A DNA stretch of 23,140 nt, taken from an uncultured Prevotellaceae bacterium. Lineage in GTDB: Bacteria > Bacteroidota > Bacteroidia > Bacteroidales > Bacteroidaceae. The notes under the pieces were generated by a model. It was not told where the DNA came from. It saw nothing but the letters and a program-made list of their open reading frames with translations, and searched no databases. Positions 1 to 5,976 of this stretch are shown one piece after another; the first letter of the stretch is position 1; each line of letters begins with the position of its first letter. A program made the position numbers and the translations under genes. The stretch spans positions 1-23,140 of the forward strand of contig CAMNHS010000005.1 in NCBI GenBank assembly GCA_946539635.1, read 5' to 3'.

Positions 1-2
1 TT

Positions 3-55
3 AGGTGAAAGGTGATAATTGACAGGTGAAAGGTGATAATTGACAGGTGAAAGGT
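3..55. repeat. Tandem 21-bp repeat, about 2.5 copies, at the window edge
   Basis: Two identical 21-bp units (3-23 and 24-44), each starting AGGTGAAAGG and ending TAATTGAC, are followed by a partial third (45-55). The array may continue left of the window. It runs into the TAA stop codon of the leftward 167-aa gene (complement of 55-57), so it forms the immediate downstream flank of that operon. Similar short intergenic tandem repeats are common in Bacteroidales. No hairpin typical of a terminator is visible in it. Confidence 0.85.
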
Positions 56-558
56 TAGTCCCACCACGTCAGCAGATTATATTCTCTGATTAGGTGATAA
101 AGGTGTAGCGCCTTTTGTATGCGTAGCCTTATTGTATCGTGTATAATCAAATCCCTGTTTCCTTGCTGCTGTGCATCTTTAATGGGAGTAGCACGAAAGA
201 AACGACGCTCATTTCTCACATTCACATATACAGGAAAATCAGCTATGGTTTTTCTGTCAGGATCATACATTTCGTATTTTCCATTTTCCAGTTTGCGAAA
301 CTTCATCTCGCCAGAATAGGATTTGTGAAGCCATGTGTTATATGCAGCATCGTTCTCCATAAAAATGTCAATCAAACGAATGCAGATAGAAATATCACGA
401 ACCACGATAGCATTGTTTTCCAAATGACATTCCTGCTTTATACAGTCATGCATACGCTGAAGTTTCTTCTTCTCCAGAGCAATGAGGTAAGCATAATCCC
501 AGTCGTGGTCATCAGCCAACAATCGTTTATATGCATGTATAGGACTTCTTTTCTTCAT
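55..558 (-). CDS. Uncharacterised 167-aa protein, second gene of the XRE operon
   Basis: I do not recognise a characterised family. The protein is soluble, with no signal peptide or membrane segment. The N-terminal half is charged and probably helical (DDHDWDYAYLIALEKKKLQRM, then a helical stretch around residues 55-70). The middle reads like a small beta domain (KFRKLENGKYEMYDPD, FPVYVNVRNERRFF). The C-terminus is distinctive: an Arg- and His-containing helix ending LLTWWD. From memory this resembles hypothetical proteins seen in Bacteroidales phages and accessory islands; this was not checked. The ATG at 558 is preferred over an in-frame TTG at 597, which lies inside the upstream gene. It leaves 13 nt after the regulator's stop, so the two are very likely co-transcribed. 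It could be an effector controlled by the XRE protein, but no catalytic motif supports that. Confidence 0.7.
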   Translation of the reverse strand: MKKRSPIHAYKRLLADDHDWDYAYLIALEKKKLQRMHDCIKQECHLENNAIVVRDISICIRLIDIFMENDAAYNTWLHKSYSGEMKFRKLENGKYEMYDPDRKTIADFPVYVNVRNERRFFRATPIKDAQQQGNRDLIIHDTIRLRIQKALHLYHLIREYNLLTWWD

Positions 559-571
559 CTGTTGATTATCT

Positions 572-898
572 TTATTTTTCCATAAAAGGCTCTGCAACTA
601 TTGCATCATAGTTGCATTCTGGATGATACGAATAGTTGACAACCCTAATGACTTCTTCACCAAGGGCAGCAGAAATCTTGCAGATTGTCGCCATCGTAAG
701 ATTATGGGTTCCTGAAAGCCATCTGCTTACCTCCGTTTCTGTCTTTCCTAACAGTTTAGCAAAGTCCTTTTGTGACATTCCTTTTGCTTCAAGAATTTCA
801 TATACACGATTTGCTATAGCTACAGATAACTCCATCTGCAACTTCATTTCTGGTGAGATAGTACTACGAATCTCGTCCTTTATCTTGTTTGTCTTCAT
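572..898 (-). CDS. XRE-family HTH regulator, HigA-antitoxin-like (108 aa)
   Basis: A small DNA-binding protein. Residues about 41-80 form a classic Cro/C1-type helix-turn-helix (MSQKDFAKLLGKTETEVSRW, then TMATICKISAALG). The preceding helix (SPEMKLQMELSVAIANRVYEIL) is typical of HigA-like antitoxins and orphan regulators of Bacteroidota. Translation starts at the ATG at 898: a strong AGGAGGA Shine-Dalgarno sits 6 nt upstream, and the longer in-frame reading runs back through the promoter. A perfect 14-bp inverted repeat overlaps its promoter, so autorepression is likely. It is the first gene of an operon with the 167-aa protein; no RelE-like toxin lies directly next to it. It could be an orphan regulator, an antitoxin with an unrecognised partner, or a phage-type repressor. 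Confidence 0.85.
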   Translation of the reverse strand: MKTNKIKDEIRSTISPEMKLQMELSVAIANRVYEILEAKGMSQKDFAKLLGKTETEVSRWLSGTHNLTMATICKISAALGEEVIRVVNYSYHPECNYDAIVAEPFMEK

Positions 899-918
899 AT
901 GCTGTCCTCCTGCTGCTG

Positions 919-950
919 CAAAGATAAACATAAAAGTTGATTCTACCAAA
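919..950 (-). promoter_or_regulatory. Promoter of the XRE operon
   Basis: On the minus strand, TTTG (947-950) and TATCTTTG (919-926) are separated by exactly 20 nt, matching the Bacteroidota -33/-7 consensus. Transcription should start around 910-914. That gives a leader of only about 15 nt, with the Shine-Dalgarno almost at the 5' end of the mRNA. Confidence 0.8.
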
Positions 951-978
951 TATTTTCACCTAAAAATCAACTTTTATG
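929..978. promoter_or_regulatory. Perfect 14-bp inverted repeat, probable operator
   Basis: CATAAAAGTTGATT (929-942) is the exact reverse complement of AATCAACTTTTATG (965-978), with 22 nt between. The proximal arm lies between the -33 and -7 elements and the distal arm lies upstream of -33. A dimer of dimers bound to both arms would occlude RNA polymerase. The adjacent XRE protein is the obvious ligand. The symmetry is seen directly; binding is inferred. Confidence 0.75.
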
Positions 979-1045
979 ATAATTTTCTTTAGATACAAAG
1001 TGTTATCAACATAAAAAAGTATTTGGAATTCTAAAAATTACTTTC

Positions 1046-1086
1046 CCCACCGATGACAGATGACAGCGATGACACCTACCCTATTT
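1046..1086. repeat. Direct repeat copy 1, left flank of the toxin-antitoxin cassette
   Basis: This ~41-bp element begins CCCACCGATGACAGATGACA and continues GCGATGACACCTACCCTATTT. It contains three GATGACA heptamers. A close copy lies at 1757-1797 on the same strand. The TAG stop codon of the toxin (complement of 1081-1083) is inside it, so the element forms the exact 3' boundary of the toxin gene. Confidence 0.8.
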
Positions 1087-1374
1087 CATGTTTTGTGCAT
1101 GACAGGCATCGTGTATTGTTATTGTATCTCCATCTATAGAATATGCGTAATACCATTTGCCAGCATGAGCCATATACCACTCTTGCCATCGATCGATTAT
1201 TGGTTTACGCCTTAATAAGGTTCTTTCTATTCTGTATATATTGTCAACTGTGGTGTTGACATATCGGATCATATCATCATAGGAGTATATATTAGGATAT
1301 CTCCTGTGGACATTTCTGTAGAACTTTCTTATTTTTACGATTGCCAGTGGCTTAATAGCATATTTATATTGCAT
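1081..1374 (-). CDS. RelE/ParE-like toxin of a type II toxin-antitoxin pair (97 aa)
   Basis: A small, strongly basic protein with the layout of the RelE/ParE fold: helical N-terminal half (IVKIRKFYRNVHRRYPN), Arg/Lys-rich middle (RIERTLLRRKPIIDRW), and C-terminal strands WYYAYSIDGDTITIHDA. RelE-type members cleave mRNA on the ribosome and ParE-type members poison gyrase; the sequence does not tell me which. The ATG at 1374 overlaps the end of the antitoxin gene by 11 nt. A GTG at 1383 would give a 20-nt overlap. The antitoxin-first order and the overlap fit coupled translation of a type II module. The stop codon falls within a repeat that recurs upstream of the module. Confidence 0.75.
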   Translation of the reverse strand: MQYKYAIKPLAIVKIRKFYRNVHRRYPNIYSYDDMIRYVNTTVDNIYRIERTLLRRKPIIDRWQEWYMAHAGKWYYAYSIDGDTITIHDACHAQNMK

Positions 1375-1612
1375 CTTTGACACCGTACATCTCTTTTACG
1401 TCATTTACAAGCATCTCCCTTAATTCCTCTGGGGTATAACTATCCTTGTCAAGGGATAATGCCAAGTCATCATCAGACAGCATGGAATCATTATCTGCAA
1501 TATCTAAATCTTCTATGTCAACCTTTTCAAATAACCCTGTGCCAAGCAATACTGCCAACTTTTCAGCAGCCATCTTGTTATTTTCATTGTAAGACAATGT
1601 AACAGTACACAT
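1364..1612 (-). CDS. Probable antitoxin partner of the RelE/ParE-like toxin (82 aa)
   Basis: A small acidic protein (EKVDIEDLDIADNDSML, then SDDDLALSLDKDSYTPEEL) that should pair electrostatically with the basic toxin encoded immediately downstream. I see no helix-turn-helix or ribbon-helix-helix. It may therefore neutralise the toxin without being a strong repressor, or its N-terminal segment may dimerise and bind DNA in a way not evident from sequence. The start is the ATG at 1612: AAGGAG lies 8 nt upstream, and a good promoter lies at 1661-1692. A longer in-frame reading from 1663 would start inside the promoter. The identification rests mainly on context. Confidence 0.65.
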   Translation of the reverse strand: MCTVTLSYNENNKMAAEKLAVLLGTGLFEKVDIEDLDIADNDSMLSDDDLALSLDKDSYTPEELREMLVNDVKEMYGVKDAI

Positions 1613-1660
1613 ATATTTCTCTCCTTCTTTATAAATAAATCTTTTCGAAATTTCTGAGGG

Positions 1661-1692
1661 CAAAATTACTAATTAATTTTCAATCCTCCAAA
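1661..1692 (-). promoter_or_regulatory. Promoter of the toxin-antitoxin operon
   Basis: On the minus strand, TTTG (1689-1692), 20 nt, then TAATTTTG (1661-1668). The expected transcription start is near 1653-1656, giving a leader of about 40 nt that carries the AAGGAG Shine-Dalgarno at 1621-1626. This fixes the antitoxin start at 1612. Confidence 0.75.
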
Positions 1693-1936
1693 AATAAAGG
1701 GAAAAAGTTTAGTTCTACGTCTCTTAGTTTCAATTTTTCAGCCATCAGCCATCTAACCCACCGATTACGATTACAGCGATGACACCCACCCTAATTTATT
1801 TTGAAATTCCATATCTTTCTATCGGCAAGGTTTCTTAATACTATTTCGGTGTAAAGGTAACACTTTTTGCCGATACCGGCAAGAAAAAGACGGTTTTTCT
1901 TTTATTTAGTAGTCGTAAAAGATTAAAAATTTATTT
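1693..1936. other. Gene-free spacer with short inverted repeats
   Basis: No convincing gene is present. It holds the second copy of the ~40-bp direct repeat, a small GCCATCA/GCCATCT doublet (1741-1754), and an inverted repeat TATCGGCAA (1820-1828) / TTGCCGATA (1867-1875). A compact TGCCG-ATAC-CGGCA palindrome overlaps the right arm (1868-1881). These may form the terminator of the leftward gene ending at 1937, but no clear U-tract follows on that strand. Confidence 0.5.
1757..1797. repeat. Direct repeat copy 2, right flank of the toxin-antitoxin cassette
   Basis: It matches copy 1 (1046-1086) over about 40 bp with a few substitutions and one-base indels. It begins CCCACCGATTACGATTACAG and continues CGATGACACCCACCCTAATTT. 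Same orientation as copy 1; the two enclose the whole toxin-antitoxin operon and its promoter. Similarity may continue a few bases past the boxed region (a CAAAA-type run on the minus strand). Copy 2 could therefore be the tail of a lost second toxin gene, or a dispersed intergenic repeat. Confidence 0.75.
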
Positions 1937-3079
1937 TTATTCTTTCTGGAGGTCATTAAGCATTTTTTCCAAGTCTGTGCGTTTTAATGTTTCGTGGCTA
2001 TTCCAGAATTCCTGGTTGAAACGACGCTTTTTTATCTGCTTTCTCAGGTCGAATATGTAATATGATTTCTTTGGGGAATCGAGTTTATCACGTCCCGTAT
2101 TATATAATAATGACAGAAAACGATAGTCATGATGTTTGTCTTTATAAGCAGAATTGATTATCACAGACGTCACTTCCGGGAACTTGCGTTCTATGCTGAA
2201 TGAGACATCAAAAGAAATATCAATGGGCAGTGTTTCTCCATCAATGCTTCCCTCTATACTTCTATGTACCACAGTAAGATTTTTTATCTTTCCCAGCATC
2301 TTTACTGGCAACAGTTGTTCTGCATCCACATAGAGTGTCCCTGTGACTATTTTATTAAAACGTGATGCCCTGTTTGGAGAGAACTGTATCTCATAGAGAA
2401 TCTGTCCATCATATTCCACCTTGCTGATGCTGGTATCATAATTATCATTGAAATGCAGGTCGAGCGGCACTATGGTCTCAATATAGGATACTCTCTTGTT
2501 GTCTTTTTCCAGCAGTCGTATCTGTGACAGCTTATAAAGGTCTGCACCATAGAATACATCCCCACCCTCTGCGATGCGCCCAGTAATCAACTTGAAACTT
2601 GAAGCCCTCAATGCACAGTAGGCATCAAAAAAAGCTTCCATCATATTACGTTGGGTACCATCGACAAAGGTGGATTGACGAAAGAAATAGATACTCTTTT
2701 CGTCCTTCCATTTCTTTAATGCCTTAGCAGTTTTTCTAGTGATATCTTTTATCAAACTATAAGCAGGCAACACAACAACTTCTGGCAGATATTGCATTGA
2801 TGCCTTCAGCCACACCACCTTTGGCAATTCGCTTGCAACGATACTTACGGACTTATGCCCCAAGAAAGTAATTCGTATTACATCACTTGGGGCTGCTACC
2901 AACGCAAATTCTCCCTGACTGTTACTCATCGTTGCCAGCCTACCTTGACAATAGATGTGAGCAAATGGCAAAACCTCGCCTGATTCCTTATCCTTCACAA
3001 CGCCCTCCAATATCCTCTGCGCCTGTATTTGCAAGGATGTCAGTATAGCTAATATAATAAGGAATAATCTATGTTTCAT
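1937..3079 (-). CDS. Exported protein with CarboxypepD-reg-like domain (380 aa)
   Basis: A Sec signal peptide (MKHRLFLIILAILTSLQIQAQ) precedes a carboxypeptidase-regulatory-like beta-sandwich at about residues 23-95: GVVKDKESGEVLPFAHI, SNSQGEFAL, ITFLGHKS. The remaining ~285 residues are mainly predicted beta strands with no motif I recognise (for example LYEIQFSPN and GTLYVDAEQLLPVKM). In Bacteroidota this N-terminal domain usually sits in front of outer-membrane barrels or surface proteins. The C-terminal part recalls the DUF5686-type family, but the protein is far shorter. Location is probably periplasm or outer membrane. It is the second gene of an operon, starting 5 nt after the zinc-ribbon gene. 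The C-terminus is charged and is not a type IX sorting domain that I can recognise. Confidence 0.75.
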   Translation of the reverse strand: MKHRLFLIILAILTSLQIQAQRILEGVVKDKESGEVLPFAHIYCQGRLATMSNSQGEFALVAAPSDVIRITFLGHKSVSIVASELPKVVWLKASMQYLPEVVVLPAYSLIKDITRKTAKALKKWKDEKSIYFFRQSTFVDGTQRNMMEAFFDAYCALRASSFKLITGRIAEGGDVFYGADLYKLSQIRLLEKDNKRVSYIETIVPLDLHFNDNYDTSISKVEYDGQILYEIQFSPNRASRFNKIVTGTLYVDAEQLLPVKMLGKIKNLTVVHRSIEGSIDGETLPIDISFDVSFSIERKFPEVTSVIINSAYKDKHHDYRFLSLLYNTGRDKLDSPKKSYYIFDLRKQIKKRRFNQEFWNSHETLKRTDLEKMLNDLQKE

Positions 3080-3084
3080 CTATC

Positions 3085-3378
3085 TCACGTCCAGAATTCT
3101 TTTTCGTCTGTTTTTTGCATCTGGCTTTGGCATTTGGGACAGGTGTGCATATCCCACAATCTGATGTTGTCATTACCACATTTGGGACAAAGTCTGCCGA
3201 CTTCGCTGCTGAAGGATGGTGCAACATCGGCTATAATGCCTCCGACAACGATATTCTGGATGCTACTGCACTCTGGGCAATATATGGCACTTATCTTCTG
3301 ACGGAAGTGTCCCCTACCCTCATATACTTCTGCAGAATATCCACAATTATTGCAACGATATGTATGTTTCCAAGCCAT
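3085..3378 (-). CDS. Small double zinc-ribbon protein (97 aa)
   Basis: Eight cysteines fall in four CxxC knuckles: C9/C12, C34/C37, C64/C67 and C80/C83. That is enough for two zinc ribbons. There is no signal peptide, so it should be cytoplasmic. The start at MAWKH (3378) is chosen because the -7 element TATATTTG lies just upstream at 3388-3395; the longer in-frame reading crosses the promoter. Such proteins may bind nucleic acid or act as small metal-binding adaptors; no specific role can be read from sequence. It is followed after 5 nt by the exported CarboxypepD-reg protein, and it is divergent from the DUF349 gene. Confidence 0.75.
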   Translation of the reverse strand: MAWKHTYRCNNCGYSAEVYEGRGHFRQKISAIYCPECSSIQNIVVGGIIADVAPSFSSEVGRLCPKCGNDNIRLWDMHTCPKCQSQMQKTDEKEFWT

Positions 3379-3387
3379 ATTCGGGTG

Positions 3388-3395
3388 CAAATATA
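3388..3395 (-). promoter_or_regulatory. Probable -7 element of the zinc-ribbon operon
   Basis: TATATTTG on the minus strand fits TAnnTTTG and lies 9 nt upstream of the ATG, implying a nearly leaderless mRNA. No good TTTG is found 20 nt upstream; a TTG occurs at 16 nt. This makes it weaker than the other promoters in the window. Confidence 0.5.
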
Positions 3396-3446
3396 ATAAT
3401 AATATGTGATACAATAAGGAAGAAAATAAACTTTTTTGGATAAAAA

Positions 3447-3478
3447 TTTGCATGTTTGGAATCTTTTACCTACTTTTG
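3447..3478 (+). promoter_or_regulatory. Promoter of the DUF349 gene
   Basis: TTTG (3447-3450), 20 nt, TACTTTTG (3471-3478). Transcription should begin near 3484, giving a 5' leader of about 75 nt. The element sits inside the longest possible reading frame, which rules out an upstream start at 3452. Confidence 0.8.
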
Positions 3479-3559
3479 CACAGCATTTTTGTGTACTACA
3501 TGATGCATAAAAAACTAATAAATAAGAAAATAAACAATTTCGCAATACTGAAAACAACT

Positions 3560-5224
3560 ATGGAAGACTCTCAAGAAAAGCATCTCTATGCTACCAAGGA
3601 GGAAGTGCTGGAACGCGTTAAGACACTTGCTCATGGTGAAGAAGAAATCACAAAGGCAGAACTCGATCACCTTAAAACCGCTTTCTATTTTCTGCTAAAC
3701 CAAGAACGTGAAGCATCGTTAAAGGCATTTATTGACGGAGGTGGTGACGCCGCAGAATACGTTGTAGCACAAGACCCTGTTGAAGAAGAATATAAGGCTG
3801 AAATGGCGCTGATAAAGGAAAAGCGTCAGGAGCTGTTCAAACAGCGTGAAGAGGAAAGACAGGCTAATCTGAAACGCAAGCAGGAAATAATAGAACGCAT
3901 CAAGGCCCTCACAGAAGCTGAGGATATTCATGAGGCTTACAAAGAGGTGAAGAGCCTTCAGGATGAATGGCATGAGATAAAGTCTGTACCACCAGAGAAT
4001 GCTGCAGAACTGTGGAATAGCTACAAATTGTGTCTGGAGCAGTTCTATGACCTGCTGAAGCTGAATTTCGAGGCTCGTGAATATGACTTCAAGAAGAATC
4101 TTGAGGCAAAGACCGCACTTTGCGAAGCAGCGGAAAAACTGGGCAATGAAGAGGATGTCATCAGCGCCTTCCACAGCCTTCAGGAATTGCATAACCAATT
4201 CCGCGAAATCGGACCTGTAGCAAAGGAGTTGCGTGAAGAGATATGGCAACGTTTCAAGGCAGCCAGCAGCATCGTCAACAAACGGCATGCAGAGCATTTC
4301 GACAATATTCGCAAACAGGAGGAAGAAAACCTTGAAAAGAAGGCCGAACTGTGCGACAAGGTCGAGATGATAAATATAGAGGAACTGAAGAACAGCAACG
4401 ACTGGGAAGCAAAGAGTAAGGAAATCATTGATATTCAGGCAGAATGGAAAAAGATAGGCTTCGCTCCAAAGTCTATGAATGTAAAGATTTTTGAACGTTT
4501 CCGTGCTGCTTGTGACAGATTCTTCTCTGCTAAGAATGAGTTCTTTACACAACTCAAGGAAAGTTTCCAGGAGAACATCACCAAGAAGGAGGAATTGGTA
4601 AAGGCTGCACAGGCTCTGCAAGACTCTACAGAATGGAAGGCAACAGCCGACAAGATGATTGAGTTGCAGAAACAATGGAAGACCATCGGTATGGTACCAA
4701 GAAAGATTGGTGACCAGTTGTGGAACGACTTCATTGCTGCCTGCAATAAATTCTTCGAGGCACGTAATGCTGCAACTGCTGGTGCTCGCTCTGAGCAGCA
4801 GGAAAACCTGCAGAAGAAGCAAGAAGTGATTGCAAAGGTTAAGGCTTTGGCAGAAAATGATGAAGAATGCACTCAGGAGGCTATCAAGGCCCTGCAGGAC
4901 GAATATGCAGCCATCGGTCATGTACCATTCAAAGAGAAGGATAATCTGTATGATGCTTATCGTGAGGCTTTGGACGAGGCATACGGAAAAATGCGCAAAA
5001 TGCGCAGAAATGCTGCAAAAGCAAATCATTCTTCTCAAGGCGGAGGTCATCCAATGTCTGCTCAGAAGAGATATAATGAAAAGAAGGAAGAACTCGCTAC
5101 AATGGAGAACAACCTCCTGTTCCTGACTGCTTCAAGCAAGAAGGGCAACAGCCTTATCGACACCATGAAGCAGAAGATTGAGCGACTCAAGGAAGAACTT
5201 GAAGAGTTGAAAGAAGAACTTTAA
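3560..5224 (+). CDS. DUF349 repeat protein with C-terminal coiled coil (554 aa)
   Basis: A cytoplasmic, highly charged, almost entirely helical protein. Five DUF349-type repeats can be counted by the signature [LI]Q-x-[EQ][WY]..IG.[VA]P followed by W/F-x-x-[FY]. The centres are LQDEWHEIKSVP, LHNQFREIGPV, IQAEWKKIGFAP, LQKQWKTIGMVP and LQDEYAAIGHVP. The last ~60 residues are a coiled coil ending KIERLKEELEELKEEL. DUF349 has no established biochemical function; a role in nucleic-acid or ribosome-associated processes is speculation. The ATG at 3560 is chosen because it follows a canonical promoter. A hairpin terminator follows the stop, so the gene is probably monocistronic although ruvA is only 119 nt away. 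Confidence 0.85.
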   Translation: MEDSQEKHLYATKEEVLERVKTLAHGEEEITKAELDHLKTAFYFLLNQEREASLKAFIDGGGDAAEYVVAQDPVEEEYKAEMALIKEKRQELFKQREEERQANLKRKQEIIERIKALTEAEDIHEAYKEVKSLQDEWHEIKSVPPENAAELWNSYKLCLEQFYDLLKLNFEAREYDFKKNLEAKTALCEAAEKLGNEEDVISAFHSLQELHNQFREIGPVAKELREEIWQRFKAASSIVNKRHAEHFDNIRKQEEENLEKKAELCDKVEMINIEELKNSNDWEAKSKEIIDIQAEWKKIGFAPKSMNVKIFERFRAACDRFFSAKNEFFTQLKESFQENITKKEELVKAAQALQDSTEWKATADKMIELQKQWKTIGMVPRKIGDQLWNDFIAACNKFFEARNAATAGARSEQQENLQKKQEVIAKVKALAENDEECTQEAIKALQDEYAAIGHVPFKEKDNLYDAYREALDEAYGKMRKMRRNAAKANHSSQGGGHPMSAQKRYNEKKEELATMENNLLFLTASSKKGNSLIDTMKQKIERLKEELEELKEEL

Positions 5225-5273
5225 CGGTAAAAAGGTTTCAAGTTTCAGGTTTTAAGATAAAAAGTTAAAATTT

Positions 5274-5310
5274 CGCACGTACACAATATATTTTGTGTGC
5301 GTGCGTTTTT
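5274..5310 (+). terminator. Rho-independent terminator after the DUF349 gene
   Basis: Arms CGCACGTACACAA (5274-5286) and TTGTGTGCGTGCG (5293-5305) pair over 13 bp with one G-U-type position and a 6-nt AT loop. A T5 run (5306-5310) follows. It separates DUF349 from ruvA. A second small stem, GTGCG (5317-5321)/CGCAC (5330-5334), stands directly before the ruvA start and repeats the same sequence theme. Confidence 0.7.
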
Positions 5311-5343
5311 CTATTAGTGCGCATAGTTTCGCACACACGCATA

Positions 5344-5976
5344 ATGATAGAATACATTAAAGGCGAACTGACAGAGATTAACCCTACAGAAGCTGTTGTA
5401 GAGGTGAATGGTATAGGATATCTTTTAAACATATCCCTCAATACATTTAGTGCCATACAGGGCAAGAAGGAAGTAAAACTGTATGTTGACGAATCTCTCG
5501 TAACAGGAGGTCGTGACGACAGCTATACCCTCTATGGTTTTTACAATAAACAGGAGCGTGAGATATATCGTATGCTGATAACCGTAAGCGGTGTCGGCAG
5601 CAATACTGCTCGCATGATACTCAGCGCTACAAGTGCCACAGAATTGGTTAACATCATTGCTTCAGGCAATGAGAAGGCTCTGAAGGGTGTAAAGGGAATC
5701 GGGCTGAAAACTGCACAACGCATCATAGTTGACCTGCGTGACAAGATGACACAGAGTGGACTTATTGCTGAGACATTTGATGCTGGCAATACTGGCGAAG
5801 TAGGAAGGTTGGATACCAACATCAATAGTCAGACAAGAGAAGAAGCAGTTGGAGCCCTCACTATGCTGGGCTTTGCACAGGCGCCAAGCAACAAGGTTGT
5901 TACGGAAATTCTACGTGGCAATCCTGATATGCCTGTAGAACAAGTCATCAAACAAGCTCTGAAACTCATTAAGTGA
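5344..5976 (+). CDS. ruvA: Holliday junction branch migration protein RuvA (210 aa)
   Basis: RuvA binds four-way DNA junctions as a tetramer and loads the RuvB helicase. All three domains are visible. They are an N-terminal OB fold ([20 protein letters not shown], then GIGYLL), two helix-hairpin-helix motifs at about residues 81-90 (SGVGSNTA) and 114-124 ([11 protein letters not shown]), and the flexible C-terminal RuvB-interacting domain from about 165 ([13 protein letters not shown]). The length is normal. The ATG at 5344 gives the family N-terminus; the longer in-frame reading from 5293 starts in the terminator stem. Its stop overlaps the sprA start codon by 4 nt (GTGA), so sprA is translationally coupled. 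No good promoter was found in the short gap upstream. Confidence 0.96.
   Translation: MIEYIKGELTEINPTEAVVEVNGIGYLLNISLNTFSAIQGKKEVKLYVDESLVTGGRDDSYTLYGFYNKQEREIYRMLITVSGVGSNTARMILSATSATELVNIIASGNEKALKGVKGIGLKTAQRIIVDLRDKMTQSGLIAETFDAGNTGEVGRLDTNINSQTREEAVGALTMLGFAQAPSNKVVTEILRGNPDMPVEQVIKQALKLIK

Noticed and set aside
1..1800. CRISPR array or insertion sequence suggested by the several short repeats
   Set aside because: Repeats are contiguous or only two copies, without regular spacers. No cas gene, transposase or terminal inverted repeats were found.
1771..1812. 13-codon leftward mini-ORF (MEFQNKLGWVSSL) crossing direct repeat copy 2
   Set aside because: It has no Shine-Dalgarno or promoter. 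Its partial likeness to the end of the toxin gene is out of frame and is better explained by the shared repeat.
3452..3559. 36-codon N-terminal extension of the DUF349 gene
   Set aside because: The extension starts inside the promoter (TTTG at 3447, TACTTTTG at 3471) and its translation is unlike the rest of the protein.
3719..5050. Long antisense open frame (443 codons) opposite the DUF349 gene
   Set aside because: It is a low-complexity Leu/Phe/Cys-rich translation typical of the complement of a Glu/Lys-rich helical gene, with no promoter, and the sense strand encodes a clear protein family.
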